8,703 nucleotides of DNA. It comes from Cytophagales bacterium. GTDB lineage: Bacteria; Bacteroidota; Bacteroidia; Cytophagales; Cyclobacteriaceae. Made by a program: the position numbers and the translations under genes. The notes beneath the pieces were generated by a model that ran no database searches, was not told the origin of the DNA, and saw nothing but the letters and a program-made list of their open reading frames with translations. Below are positions 1 to 6,737 of this stretch, one piece after another (the first letter of the stretch is position 1; the number at the start of each line of letters is the position of its first letter). Location of the stretch: assembly GCA_003504855.1 (NCBI GenBank), contig DNZD01000385.1, positions 1 through 8,703 of the forward strand. Direction: 5' to 3'.

Positions 1-1222
1 GCCCTGCTGTTTCACCAGCAGCGGGTTTCCGACCTGCCAGATAGATCACCGTGCCCGCCACTACCTGATCGGACTCATTCAAGCCATTAAACTTCCGCAA
101 TGATTTTTGCTGCACCCCAAATCGATGGGCTACACTCCAGAGGTTATCACCTGCCCGCGTGGTATACGTTTCGACTTCGGCTTTCTTCTTCTTTCTTTCC
201 AAAAAATAAATCTGTCCTGCTCCGATGGTCTGATCACTGGTAAGTTCGTTGTAATGCAGAAAATCGGTAACCGAAATTCCGCCTCGCTCAGCAATCATCC
301 GGATCGATTCACCAGCCTGGGCGCGAATGGTGGGTATGCCATTAATTGGTGCTTCTTCGGCCACTGGCTGTTTGGCTACTGTCTCTGGTGCGGGTTTGGC
401 GCTTACCGTCGAAAGGGTACCGAAACCGGCCACTACCTCTCCGGTGGGTAAGATCACCGCATATTCACGGTCAGCCGGGATTCGTTCTGCCTTCAACCAC
501 TTATTGAATTCCCGGAGTTTGCTTTCATCCATGGCCGCTTCCCTCGCAATTTCTGCCAGCGTACGTCCACCCCCATCCATCTTGCTAACCTGCAATGTCG
601 GCTTCGTCGACACGGCACCTTCAAAGGCTACCTTATGTGCCAGGTATTTGCGCACGTACCAGTACGTGTCAGGTGTAATTTCCATGTGGCGCGTGCCCAG
701 GTTGCCCTCACCCACAGCGCGCATCACACCACCGGCACCCATCTGATACGACTGCAAGGCAAAAATCCAGTTATTGAAGTAGTGGTTACACTGCTTGATA
801 TAACGCGCGGCGGCCCGGCTGGCGCTCACAATATTCATTCGTTCGTCGACCTCATCATCTACACGCAATCCCATCTCACGGGCCGTAAAGTCCTTGAACT
901 GCCAGAAGCCTACGGCATTGGAAGAAGAAACAGCGTCTGCCACGAGCGCACTTTCCTGCAAGGCAAGGAACTTGAAATCATCGGGAAGGCGCTCCTCAGC
1001 GAAGATTTTTTCAATGATGGGGAAATATGTTCTGGCCCGTTCAGCTTTTACGAGAAAGTACCTGGGATGCTGAGTGAGGGCATCCACATCTTTCTGAATG
1101 TCCCGGCGTGCATCATCCCGGATGGTGAGGGTCATCCCCGCAAATTGCATTTTGTGGGGGACTTGCGGTGACTGGCCGAAGGCGGCTCCGCAAAAAATAA
1201 GCGCAGGAGCTAAAAGTTTCAT
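1..1222 (-). CDS. MltD-like lytic transglycosylase with LysM repeats (C-terminus cut by window edge)
   Basis: The visible 407 residues form a secreted murein hydrolase that would cleave the MurNAc-GlcNAc bond of peptidoglycan in the periplasm. Residues 1-16 look like a Sec signal peptide ending in AAFG; Cys11 is not a convincing lipobox because Phe precedes it. A GH23/SLT domain covers about 60-200, with the probable catalytic Glu90 in LALQES, the GFWQFKDFTA block at 105-114 and SYQMGAG at 158-164, where the family usually has AYNxG. A divergent LysM-like repeat lies at about 218-259, another at 298-342, and a typical one at 352-397 (YTTRAGDNLWSVA). LysM modules bind glycan strands. The start at 1222 has a GGAG (1229-1232) six bases upstream, unusual here and supportive. 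It begins 25 nt after the methyltransferase stop, so co-transcription is likely. The reading frame stays open to base 1. The family is clear; the precise MltD orthology is inferred. Confidence 0.9.
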   Translation of the reverse strand, partial: MKLLAPALIFCGAAFGQSPQVPHKMQFAGMTLTIRDDARRDIQKDVDALTQHPRYFLVKAERARTYFPIIEKIFAEERLPDDFKFLALQESALVADAVSSSNAVGFWQFKDFTAREMGLRVDDEVDERMNIVSASRAAARYIKQCNHYFNNWIFALQSYQMGAGGVMRAVGEGNLGTRHMEITPDTYWYVRKYLAHKVAFEGAVSTKPTLQVSKMDGGGRTLAEIAREAAMDESKLREFNKWLKAERIPADREYAVILPTGEVVAGFGTLSTVSAKPAPETVAKQPVAEEAPINGIPTIRAQAGESIRMIAERGGISVTDFLHYNELTSDQTIGAGQIYFLERKKKKAEVETYTTRAGDNLWSVAHRFGVQQKSLRKFNGLNESDQVVAGTVIYLAGRKPAAGETAG

Positions 1223-1247
1223 CGGTAGCTCCAAAGATAGCGGATTC

Positions 1248-1883
1248 CTAGATTTTTCGCATAATCATGATGCCATCGCGGAAGGGTAACAACAGATGCT
1301 CTACCCGGCTGTCGTGATGAATCTTCTCATTGAAGGCAGTAAGTGCTCTGGTGTCCTTGTCGTCGGCGGCATCGACCACCTTACCACTCCACAACACATT
1401 ATCAGCAAGAATCCATCCACCGGAGGAAACTTTATCAATGACCAGGTCAAAGTATCGGCTATAGTTCTCTTTGTCGGCATCCATCCATACCAAATCAAAC
1501 GGCCCGTCAAGGGTGGGTATGATATCAAGGGCGTCTCCAATGAGACAACTGACCCTTTCGGTGAGTTGCGCTTCCTGCAGGTAGCGTTGAATGCGCTCCT
1601 GAAGTTCCTCATTAATTTCAAGGGTAATCAGGTGGCCATCGGGCTGCAACCCCTCCGCGAGGCAGATGGTGGCGTAGGCCGTGTACGTGCCAATCTCCAG
1701 AATGCGCTTGGGGCGAACCGCCTTGCTCCATAGGGAGAGGAATCTTCCCTGCAAGTGACCTGATAGCATGCGCGGCCGCATCACGAGTACGTGTGTCTCA
1801 CGATTGATTTTTTGCAAGAGTGGTGACTCCGGAGAGGTAAGGGCTTCCGCGTAAGCGTTGATATTTTTAGGCAGGAAATCCAT
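1248..1883 (-). CDS. Class I SAM-dependent O-methyltransferase (COMT/Methyltransf_3 type)
   Basis: This 211-residue cytoplasmic enzyme has the full length of small bacterial catechol-type O-methyltransferases, which use SAM and a divalent metal. The SAM-binding motif I is EIGTYTAY at 63-70, the ribose-binding acidic residue is Glu89 in LEINEE, and GDAL lies at 117-120. The three expected metal ligands are visible: Asp135 in MDADKENY (134-141) and Asp161-Asn162 in ILADNVLWSG. The C-terminal PFRDGIMIMRK strand is also typical of the family. The start lies 3 nt after the stop of the M16 peptidase, so the two are almost certainly translated from one mRNA. The substrate cannot be read from the sequence. 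Members of this family include plant and animal catechol-type enzymes and the Bacillus tRNA 5-hydroxyuridine methyltransferase TrmR (YrrM), which is a reasonable alternative role. Confidence 0.92.
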   Translation of the reverse strand: MDFLPKNINAYAEALTSPESPLLQKINRETHVLVMRPRMLSGHLQGRFLSLWSKAVRPKRILEIGTYTAYATICLAEGLQPDGHLITLEINEELQERIQRYLQEAQLTERVSCLIGDALDIIPTLDGPFDLVWMDADKENYSRYFDLVIDKVSSGGWILADNVLWSGKVVDAADDKDTRALTAFNEKIHHDSRVEHLLLPFRDGIMIMRKI

Positions 1884-1886
1884 AGG

Positions 1887-3125
1887 CTACGCCGACATCG
1901 GCTCCATGATTAATGTACTAAAGTGCTTCGGGTCAAACATCTCCTGCGACAGTTTGATGATATCCATGGCGGACGTGTCGCGCACGCGTGAGAAGATTTC
2001 ATCGAGGGTAGGCACCCGCCCTGCATCGAGCAGTCCGCGGGCCATCATCATCATAAAGCTGATGTTACTTTCTTCAGCCATGGCGACCTGCCCCAGCATC
2101 TGCTCCTTGGCCGAGGCCAATTGCCGGGTACCCATCTTTTCCTCGCGTAGCCGGCGCAACTCTTCGTGCACCAGCCGCAGGCTCTTCTTCAACTGTGACG
2201 GCTCGGTGCCAAATGAAAGCATCAGCAGGCCTGTGTCCGTGAATGGGATAAATTGAGCGCCGATTGAATAAACATACCCGTGCTTTTCACGCAGCGACAG
2301 GTTGAGTCTGGAGTTCATACCGGCACCTCCGAGAATATTGGTAAGCAAATAAAACGAACCGCGCCGCGGGTCTGACAAAGAAAAGGCAGGGCGTCCCAGC
2401 GCGCATCGTGCCTGCTTCACGGGTCGCTGGAGTATGCGCTCGGTTGGCTTATACCCACTGAAAGACTTACGCCTGGTGTTCGTCACGGTACGCGGCACCG
2501 AACCCATATATTTTTCCGCCAACCGTATCACAGTCTCCGGTGGTACATTGCCCACACAGGAAAACACAATCCGACGGGTGTCCATATGCTGCTTAATAAA
2601 ACTTCGGAAATCCTTCCGGTGAAAATGGCGGACGGTTTGCTCCGTGCCGAGGATATTCATGCCCAGCGAATGATTTTGAAAAATGAGCGCATCAAATTCA
2701 TCCTGCAAAGATCCATCCGGATCATCGTGGTACATCGACATCTCTTCCAGAATCACCTGTCGTTCGCGTTCGATCTGGGTAGACGGGAAAACGGAATGGA
2801 ACGTAATGTCGGCCAGCAATTCAATGGCGCGTTCGAAATGGTCATCGCGCAGGGAAGCGAAAAACAAGATCTTCTCTTTGTCGGTGTAGGCATTCAGCTC
2901 ACCGCCCAGGGACTCCAACCGGTTGAGGATATGGAAAGAATTTCGCTTGACGGTGCCTTTGAAGGCCATATGTTCCCAGAAATGGGCGATGCCCTGATTA
3001 GCCGGTGATTCATCGCGACTGCCAATGTCGAGCATGATACCGCAATGGACAATTTTGGTGGAGGTCACCCGGTTATGCACCACACGGATGCCGTTTTTCA
3101 GGGTATGAATAATGTGTTCACGCAT
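1887..3125 (-). CDS. M16 family (pitrilysin/MPP-like) zinc metallopeptidase
   Basis: This 412-residue protein is a short-form M16B peptidase with both halves of one M16 unit. The inverted zinc motif HFWEH is at 48-52, and the third ligand Glu128 lies 76 residues after His52, the spacing expected in the family. The NAYTDKE block at 78-84 and the second-domain RxKHGYVYSI motif (about 279-288) are also present, so it looks catalytically complete. No signal peptide is visible, which suggests a cytoplasmic enzyme that degrades peptides. I chose the ATG at 3125 (MREHIIH) because M16B proteins normally start with a short strand just like this. The frame stays open to 3332, but that extension runs antisense to the plus-strand small gene and resembles nothing in the family. 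It heads a three-gene unit with the methyltransferase (3-nt gap) and the transglycosylase. The substrate is unknown. Confidence 0.93.
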   Translation of the reverse strand: MREHIIHTLKNGIRVVHNRVTSTKIVHCGIMLDIGSRDESPANQGIAHFWEHMAFKGTVKRNSFHILNRLESLGGELNAYTDKEKILFFASLRDDHFERAIELLADITFHSVFPSTQIERERQVILEEMSMYHDDPDGSLQDEFDALIFQNHSLGMNILGTEQTVRHFHRKDFRSFIKQHMDTRRIVFSCVGNVPPETVIRLAEKYMGSVPRTVTNTRRKSFSGYKPTERILQRPVKQARCALGRPAFSLSDPRRGSFYLLTNILGGAGMNSRLNLSLREKHGYVYSIGAQFIPFTDTGLLMLSFGTEPSQLKKSLRLVHEELRRLREEKMGTRQLASAKEQMLGQVAMAEESNISFMMMMARGLLDAGRVPTLDEIFSRVRDTSAMDIIKLSQEMFDPKHFSTLIMEPMSA

Positions 3126-3177
3126 AATCAGCTGCAAGGTAAGATCAGATGGTCGTTGTCTCAAGGCCGAACAAAAT

Positions 3178-3193
3178 CGACCGAAACCGGTCG
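3178..3193 (-). terminator. Possible weak hairpin terminator between the two minus-strand units
   Basis: CGACCG (3178-3183) and CGGTCG (3188-3193) form a perfect 6-bp GC-rich stem with a 4-nt loop. Read on the minus strand it is followed by ATTTTGTT, a broken T-run. It lies about 330 nt beyond the acyltransferase stop and about 50 nt upstream of the M16 start. It could stop read-through from the upstream unit, or be a leader structure of the M16 mRNA. The T-tract is poor, so this call is tentative. Confidence 0.3.
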
Positions 3194-3211
3194 CCACCCT
3201 TGACAAAAGGG

Positions 3212-3241
3212 TTTGACAGGTTGTAAAATGAGGTAATTTTC
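3212..3241 (+). promoter_or_regulatory. Candidate Bacteroidota-type promoter for the small plus-strand gene
   Basis: TTTG at 3212-3215 and TAATTTTC at 3234-3241 are separated by 18 nt. This fits the Bacteroidota sigma-factor pattern TTTG / TAnnTTTG with one mismatch in the last base. Transcription would begin near 3248, leaving a leader of roughly 20 nt before the ATG at 3270. The motif is short and AT-rich, so chance occurrence is possible; its position and spacing are the main support. Confidence 0.4.
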
Positions 3242-3269
3242 TGGCATTGCTCTTGTAAACAAACTCACC

Positions 3270-3521
3270 ATGGAAACACAACAAGTACGAACCTGTTTCA
3301 CACTGACCTTTACCCAGGAACAGTATCTTCATTCAAAATCCTATGTGGAGGATATGAAAAAGCATCCTCAGCGTGTCTACTGGACAGGCAAACAGGGCAA
3401 AACCGACGAGGAATTGATCATGGAGCAGATTGCGCACCGCATTCTTTCAGGATTCTATAATAACGAATCCTTTCGCGCTGCCCGTCATATCATCGGTATG
3501 GAAAGTGTGACTACTTCCTGA
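3270..3521 (+). CDS. Small hypothetical protein, 83 residues, unknown function
   Basis: I do not recognise this protein. It is the only plus-strand gene in the window I consider real. It fills the space between two minus-strand units without overlapping either, has a candidate promoter just upstream, and has an ordinary soluble composition with about ten acidic and ten Lys/Arg residues. There is no signal peptide or membrane segment. The N-terminal part (residues 8-15, TCFTLTFT) could be a strand, followed by a charged stretch with several aromatic residues (QEQYLHSKSYVEDMKKHPQ). The C-terminal half (about 46-76) looks helical. There is one cysteine (Cys9). No Shine-Dalgarno sequence is seen, as is usual in this phylum. 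Its stop codon lies only 2 nt from the stop of the convergent acyltransferase gene. It could be a lineage-restricted small protein; chance ORF status is not fully excluded. Confidence 0.65.
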   Translation: METQQVRTCFTLTFTQEQYLHSKSYVEDMKKHPQRVYWTGKQGKTDEELIMEQIAHRILSGFYNNESFRAARHIIGMESVTTS

Positions 3522-3528
3522 TCTCAGG
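3517..3528. repeat. 12-nt inverted repeat joining two convergent stop codons
   Basis: CCTGA and TCAGG (3517-3521 and 3524-3528) form a perfect inverted repeat around a 2-nt centre. The TGA of the plus-strand small gene and the TGA of the minus-strand acyltransferase are the mirrored arms. It is too short and lacks a T-run to be a convincing terminator. The symmetry partly follows from both genes using TGA. Confidence 0.6.
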
Positions 3529-4162
3529 AGGCAACTGCCTGTGCCGGATTTCCGAACATGGTGGCCCCTGCCTTGACGCTGCTTATTACCACAGAGCCGG
3601 CGCCGATGCGGGCGCCTTTGCCAATCGAAACACCGGCTATGATGGTGACACCCGAACCGATGAATACTTCATCTTCTACCACCACACCCGGGTTGATGAT
3701 GCTGCCTGAACCGAGCTGGACAAAATCACCGATGGTGCATTCAGCACCTACATGGCTGTGGGCATGAAAAAGCCCATAACTTCCCAGCGTACTGCCCGGA
3801 CCCGTACTGAATCCTGTATCAAAAAAGTTTCCATAGCCCAGCACGGTCTTGGGTGAGAGGGCGGCCAGTTTGTGAGTGGCATTGACCGGCTGCACATGAC
3901 GAATCTCTTTCAACATCGTCACAATGCTGCGCCTCAACTTGTTGTCGTCAACGGCAACAAATGCCTCACATTTCTTTCCAATCAGTTTCAGAAATCCATC
4001 ATCATCGGTGCCACCCAGCACAGCGGCTTCATCCAGCTCTGTGCCGTGCAACTTCTTGTTATCATCAAGAAATCCATAAACAACTACTTCATTGCTCTCA
4101 AAAATTTCTTTGGCAATCCGGCCCAGGTGATTGGCGCCGAAAATTATTACAGGATTCTCCAT
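3524..4162 (-). CDS. NeuD/PglD-type left-handed beta-helix acyltransferase
   Basis: This 212-residue protein has the two-part build of sugar O-/N-acetyltransferases of the NeuD/PglD type. An N-terminal Rossmann-like domain (1-75) starts with VIIFGANHLGR and contains YGFLDDNKKLHG at 29-40, which in relatives binds the sugar nucleotide. Residues about 105-205 are a hexapeptide-repeat beta-helix (for example IGSGVTII, IGKGARIGAGSVV) ending in MFGNPAQAV, the usual acetyl-CoA-binding end. Alignment by eye to PglD on the CxIGDF block puts Ala140 where the catalytic His normally sits; His133, His135 and His137 are nearby. I chose the ATG at 4162 because the Rossmann strand begins right after it; the upstream ATG at 4213 would overlap the preceding gene. 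It starts 23 nt after the membrane-protein stop, so a surface-glycan or small-metabolite acylation role is plausible. The acceptor is unknown. Confidence 0.85.
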   Translation of the reverse strand: MENPVIIFGANHLGRIAKEIFESNEVVVYGFLDDNKKLHGTELDEAAVLGGTDDDGFLKLIGKKCEAFVAVDDNKLRRSIVTMLKEIRHVQPVNATHKLAALSPKTVLGYGNFFDTGFSTGPGSTLGSYGLFHAHSHVGAECTIGDFVQLGSGSIINPGVVVEDEVFIGSGVTIIAGVSIGKGARIGAGSVVISSVKAGATMFGNPAQAVAS

Positions 4163-4185
4163 AGGTGGGCAAAGGTATGAAAATG

Positions 4186-5439
4186 CTAATCGGGAATCAG
4201 GCGACCCAACCACCTGCGTACTTCAGGACTGGCCTCCAGCAACAGCATTACCAAAAAAGGCAGGAACCCGACCTTGTAACGTGACAAAGTACCCAGGTTC
4301 GGCGATGACAAAGCAAGGAAAACGGCCAACAAGATTGTGTAGGTGATCACAGCACCCGTCAGTAGCCGATCCGGAGATTGCCAGGCTGATCGGATACTCC
4401 GACATGCCAGCAATAACAACACCAGCAAGACAGTATTCTCCACCGCAGCCAACATAGAAACTACCTGTCTCGCCTCGCCGATCCAGGGTCGGAACAAACA
4501 GGAGAACAAAGCCCATGGAGCATTCCAAAGCAGACTCCCTGCGTGAGGCTGCAGGTTGTCAAAATGGATAACACCTGCAGACTCAGAGAGACTCACAAAC
4601 GCAGCGTTACTCTCCACGATTACGGCAGCAATGCGCTCCGGATAAAAATTAGGATGAAGCCCGGTGGAAATCACTAGAAAGGTGGCCAGCAGAACTCCCG
4701 CTAGTCCAAGCTCAAACGACTTCCAGGACGGCCGAAGTCGCTTTATGTAAACTACAGAAACGGTGGCAATTAGAACCGGCGCCAATATTCCCAGCCAGTA
4801 ATACTTGAGGTTCCATCCCACCCAAACAGCCACCACGCCAAGAATATAATTGTACCATACAACATGTCCTCGTCTGTACCAGGTAAGAAACAATGACACC
4901 AGCACATATATCGATGCCAATCCCAAACTTTCTTTGATCAGCCCCGACGACCAAAAAACGACTGACGGAAAGAAAAACAAAGCCACCGCAGCCGGGATCC
5001 GGTATGTTTGAAGTTGTAGAAAAAGTTTCCAGGCTGTCAGGAATGAGATGAATGAAAAGACGATGGCCATCATCCAATAATTGCCGCCGGTAATCCATGA
5101 GATGATGGCAGCCACCTTTGAAAAGAAGAAGGAACGCGGAACACCCTGAACCCCGAACGACATCAACGTTGAATCCGGAAGTTCACTCCAGAGTATGTCA
5201 AGGGCCTGCGCAGGGCTTGTCATCCGGGCAGCGATGACCGACGATTCGTTCCAATATTGCAGGGTATCGCCCTTTCCGTCATAATAGTACATGTAGGTCA
5301 GCCCGAGGGCGATACCTGCCAGACATTTCACCGTGAGTCCCGCAATAAAAAGACCGCGGTCAGCCGACTTCATTTTGCGCACCAGGTAATAGGTGATGGC
5401 GAGCAGGATCAACAATGAAAACCAGGTCAAGCCACTCAT
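4186..5439 (-). CDS. Polytopic inner-membrane protein, possible GT-C or polysaccharide polymerase-like
   Basis: This 417-residue protein has about 10-12 predicted membrane segments, for example near 4-20, 29-50, 121-142, 147-165, 170-187, 196-208, 213-231, 243-259, 327-346, 358-377 and 389-402. A polar loop after the second segment holds YYYDGKGDTLQYWNES (51-66). A short motif at 158-170 (PSVVFWSSGLIKE) and a late NLGTLSRYKVGFLP motif (381-394) recall membrane enzymes that build or polymerise surface glycans, which use acidic residues in loops and a conserved Arg. I cannot assign a named family. Its start overlaps the DUF2851 stop by 4 nt (ATGA), which indicates translational coupling, and the acyltransferase follows after 23 nt. 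Together with that neighbour it suggests assembly and modification of an exported polymer, but this is context inference only. A transporter or an uncharacterised membrane family remains possible. Confidence 0.88.
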   Translation of the reverse strand: MSGLTWFSLLILLAITYYLVRKMKSADRGLFIAGLTVKCLAGIALGLTYMYYYDGKGDTLQYWNESSVIAARMTSPAQALDILWSELPDSTLMSFGVQGVPRSFFFSKVAAIISWITGGNYWMMAIVFSFISFLTAWKLFLQLQTYRIPAAVALFFFPSVVFWSSGLIKESLGLASIYVLVSLFLTWYRRGHVVWYNYILGVVAVWVGWNLKYYWLGILAPVLIATVSVVYIKRLRPSWKSFELGLAGVLLATFLVISTGLHPNFYPERIAAVIVESNAAFVSLSESAGVIHFDNLQPHAGSLLWNAPWALFSCLFRPWIGEARQVVSMLAAVENTVLLVLLLLACRSIRSAWQSPDRLLTGAVITYTILLAVFLALSSPNLGTLSRYKVGFLPFLVMLLLEASPEVRRWLGRLIPD

Positions 5440-6719
5440 AGCCGGGCCGGATTAATCAGGGATGATCCAATCACACAGGTAAGACAAGCATGGGGCTTGC
5501 ACGAATTGTTGTACCATTCAATAGCTCCCTGCGAATCAAATGCCGTGCGAAGCGAAAGTCCGAGATCAGTCCAGAGTCGGGTGATTCTGTTTTCTTCCGG
5601 AGGTAACTGCTCGAGGATTGCCACTGCTTTGTCCAGCAGCTTCTGTTGGTCGGTGATGCGGGCATACCCAACGAGCACAGGTACAACAGCGTTGATGATC
5701 AGGTTGCAGATACTGTCTGTTCCCAGTCGGTGTGCACGCGCCGGTGACCGACGCGCAAAGCGATAATGGGTTGTCCAGTAGGATGAAGGCTCTATATCGA
5801 GGAATGGCGGCAAGGCTTCGGGCGGCAATTCCACAAGGTCCGAAAAAAGATGCTGTCTATGGTAGATCAGCGCGCCGAATTGTGCGAGTCGCAGGGTGGG
5901 AAAATTAGCTGGTCGCATCCGGAGAAACTTCCACTGCGACTGGTTCATCTTGACAGAAGCCAGTTCATATTTATGGATGAGCAGCCGGTGGTCGCGTTTC
6001 CGTTCCTGAAAATAAGGATCCTTGAAATTCCCGTCGAGAAACCCGGCCTGACCCAACAACAAAGCCTCTACATCTTCCAGGTGAGATGCCTGCTTCCGGA
6101 TCACTGCCAGGGGCAGATGGCGGGCCAACTGAAAAAAAGGTTCTGCATTGACATGAAACCCGAAGTTTCTCGCCAGCCACTGATAATTGGTTTCTTCCCA
6201 ATCGTGCTTGTTGATGGCGAGGAGGGATAATACCTCCCGGCCCTTCCGTTCCAGTCGTTGAAACAGCGACCGGTCAAGCATGGATCGTTTTCTGACCTCC
6301 TCCACCTGGGGAAAAGATCGTTTACAGGGTACTGCGAAGGCGCTGGTGACCAACTGTCGCCATGTATAGATCAGCTTTTCATTAACACGTCCCGCCAACT
6401 CGAGGGTTGGAATCAACGTGGCATCTTTGCGCACAATATCCCGGTCATACTTCCACACGACATGCAGAATAACATTGTCATAAGCAGGATCTGTGTCATG
6501 GCCATGTGTTACCCAATTCGAAGAAAGAACATGAATCTCAACGTTTCCCACCCAGTTTAGACCACCAATGCAAATGCGCGCTCCCGTGAAATCAGGTCCG
6601 GCATCGGCATTGAGTTGCCCGGGCCATCGGATATCTATCGATTCACCGGAAGTGGTCGTCAGTTTTTCCTTTCGGAAATACTGCATCTGCCACAGGTAGT
6701 GTATAAACGACTCGTTCAT
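5436..6719 (-). CDS. DUF2851 family protein
   Basis: This 427-residue protein matches what I know of DUF2851, a family of unknown function common in Bacteroidota. The diagnostic N-terminus is present: ESFIHYLWQMQYF (3-15), then PGQLNADAGPDF (33-44), VGNVEIHVLSSNW (57-69), HGHDTDPAYDNVILHVVW (72-89). There is no signal peptide or membrane segment, so it is probably cytoplasmic. The PDF at 42-44 and EIH at 61-63 on neighbouring predicted strands resemble the PD-(D/E)XK nuclease core with His in place of Lys. The middle is helical. The C-terminus carries CKPHACLTC (407-415), and with Cys132 could bind a metal. It starts 18 nt after pyrF ends and its stop is fused with the next start (ATGA), so it is the second gene of the pyrF unit. 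The biochemical role is unknown. Confidence 0.88.
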   Translation of the reverse strand: MNESFIHYLWQMQYFRKEKLTTTSGESIDIRWPGQLNADAGPDFTGARICIGGLNWVGNVEIHVLSSNWVTHGHDTDPAYDNVILHVVWKYDRDIVRKDATLIPTLELAGRVNEKLIYTWRQLVTSAFAVPCKRSFPQVEEVRKRSMLDRSLFQRLERKGREVLSLLAINKHDWEETNYQWLARNFGFHVNAEPFFQLARHLPLAVIRKQASHLEDVEALLLGQAGFLDGNFKDPYFQERKRDHRLLIHKYELASVKMNQSQWKFLRMRPANFPTLRLAQFGALIYHRQHLFSDLVELPPEALPPFLDIEPSSYWTTHYRFARRSPARAHRLGTDSICNLIINAVVPVLVGYARITDQQKLLDKAVAILEQLPPEENRITRLWTDLGLSLRTAFDSQGAIEWYNNSCKPHACLTCVIGSSLINPARL

Positions 6720-6737
6720 GGCAGATTATCGTTCGCA

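Noticed and set aside
107..746. Two overlapping plus-strand open frames opposite the lytic transglycosylase
   Set aside because: The minus frame encodes a continuous GH23 plus LysM protein here; the plus frames show no domain and overlap each other.
3126..3332. 69-codon N-terminal extension of the M16 peptidase
   Set aside because: It is antisense to the small plus-strand gene, does not look like a signal peptide or M16 sequence, and the ATG at 3125 gives the usual family N-terminus.
4163..4213. Upstream start for the acyltransferase
   Set aside because: It would overlap the end of the membrane-protein gene, and the Rossmann strand VIIFGA starts just after the ATG at 4162.
5850..6230. Plus-strand open frame opposite the DUF2851 gene
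   Set aside because: It has no recognisable sequence features and lies wholly within a well-supported gene on the other strand.
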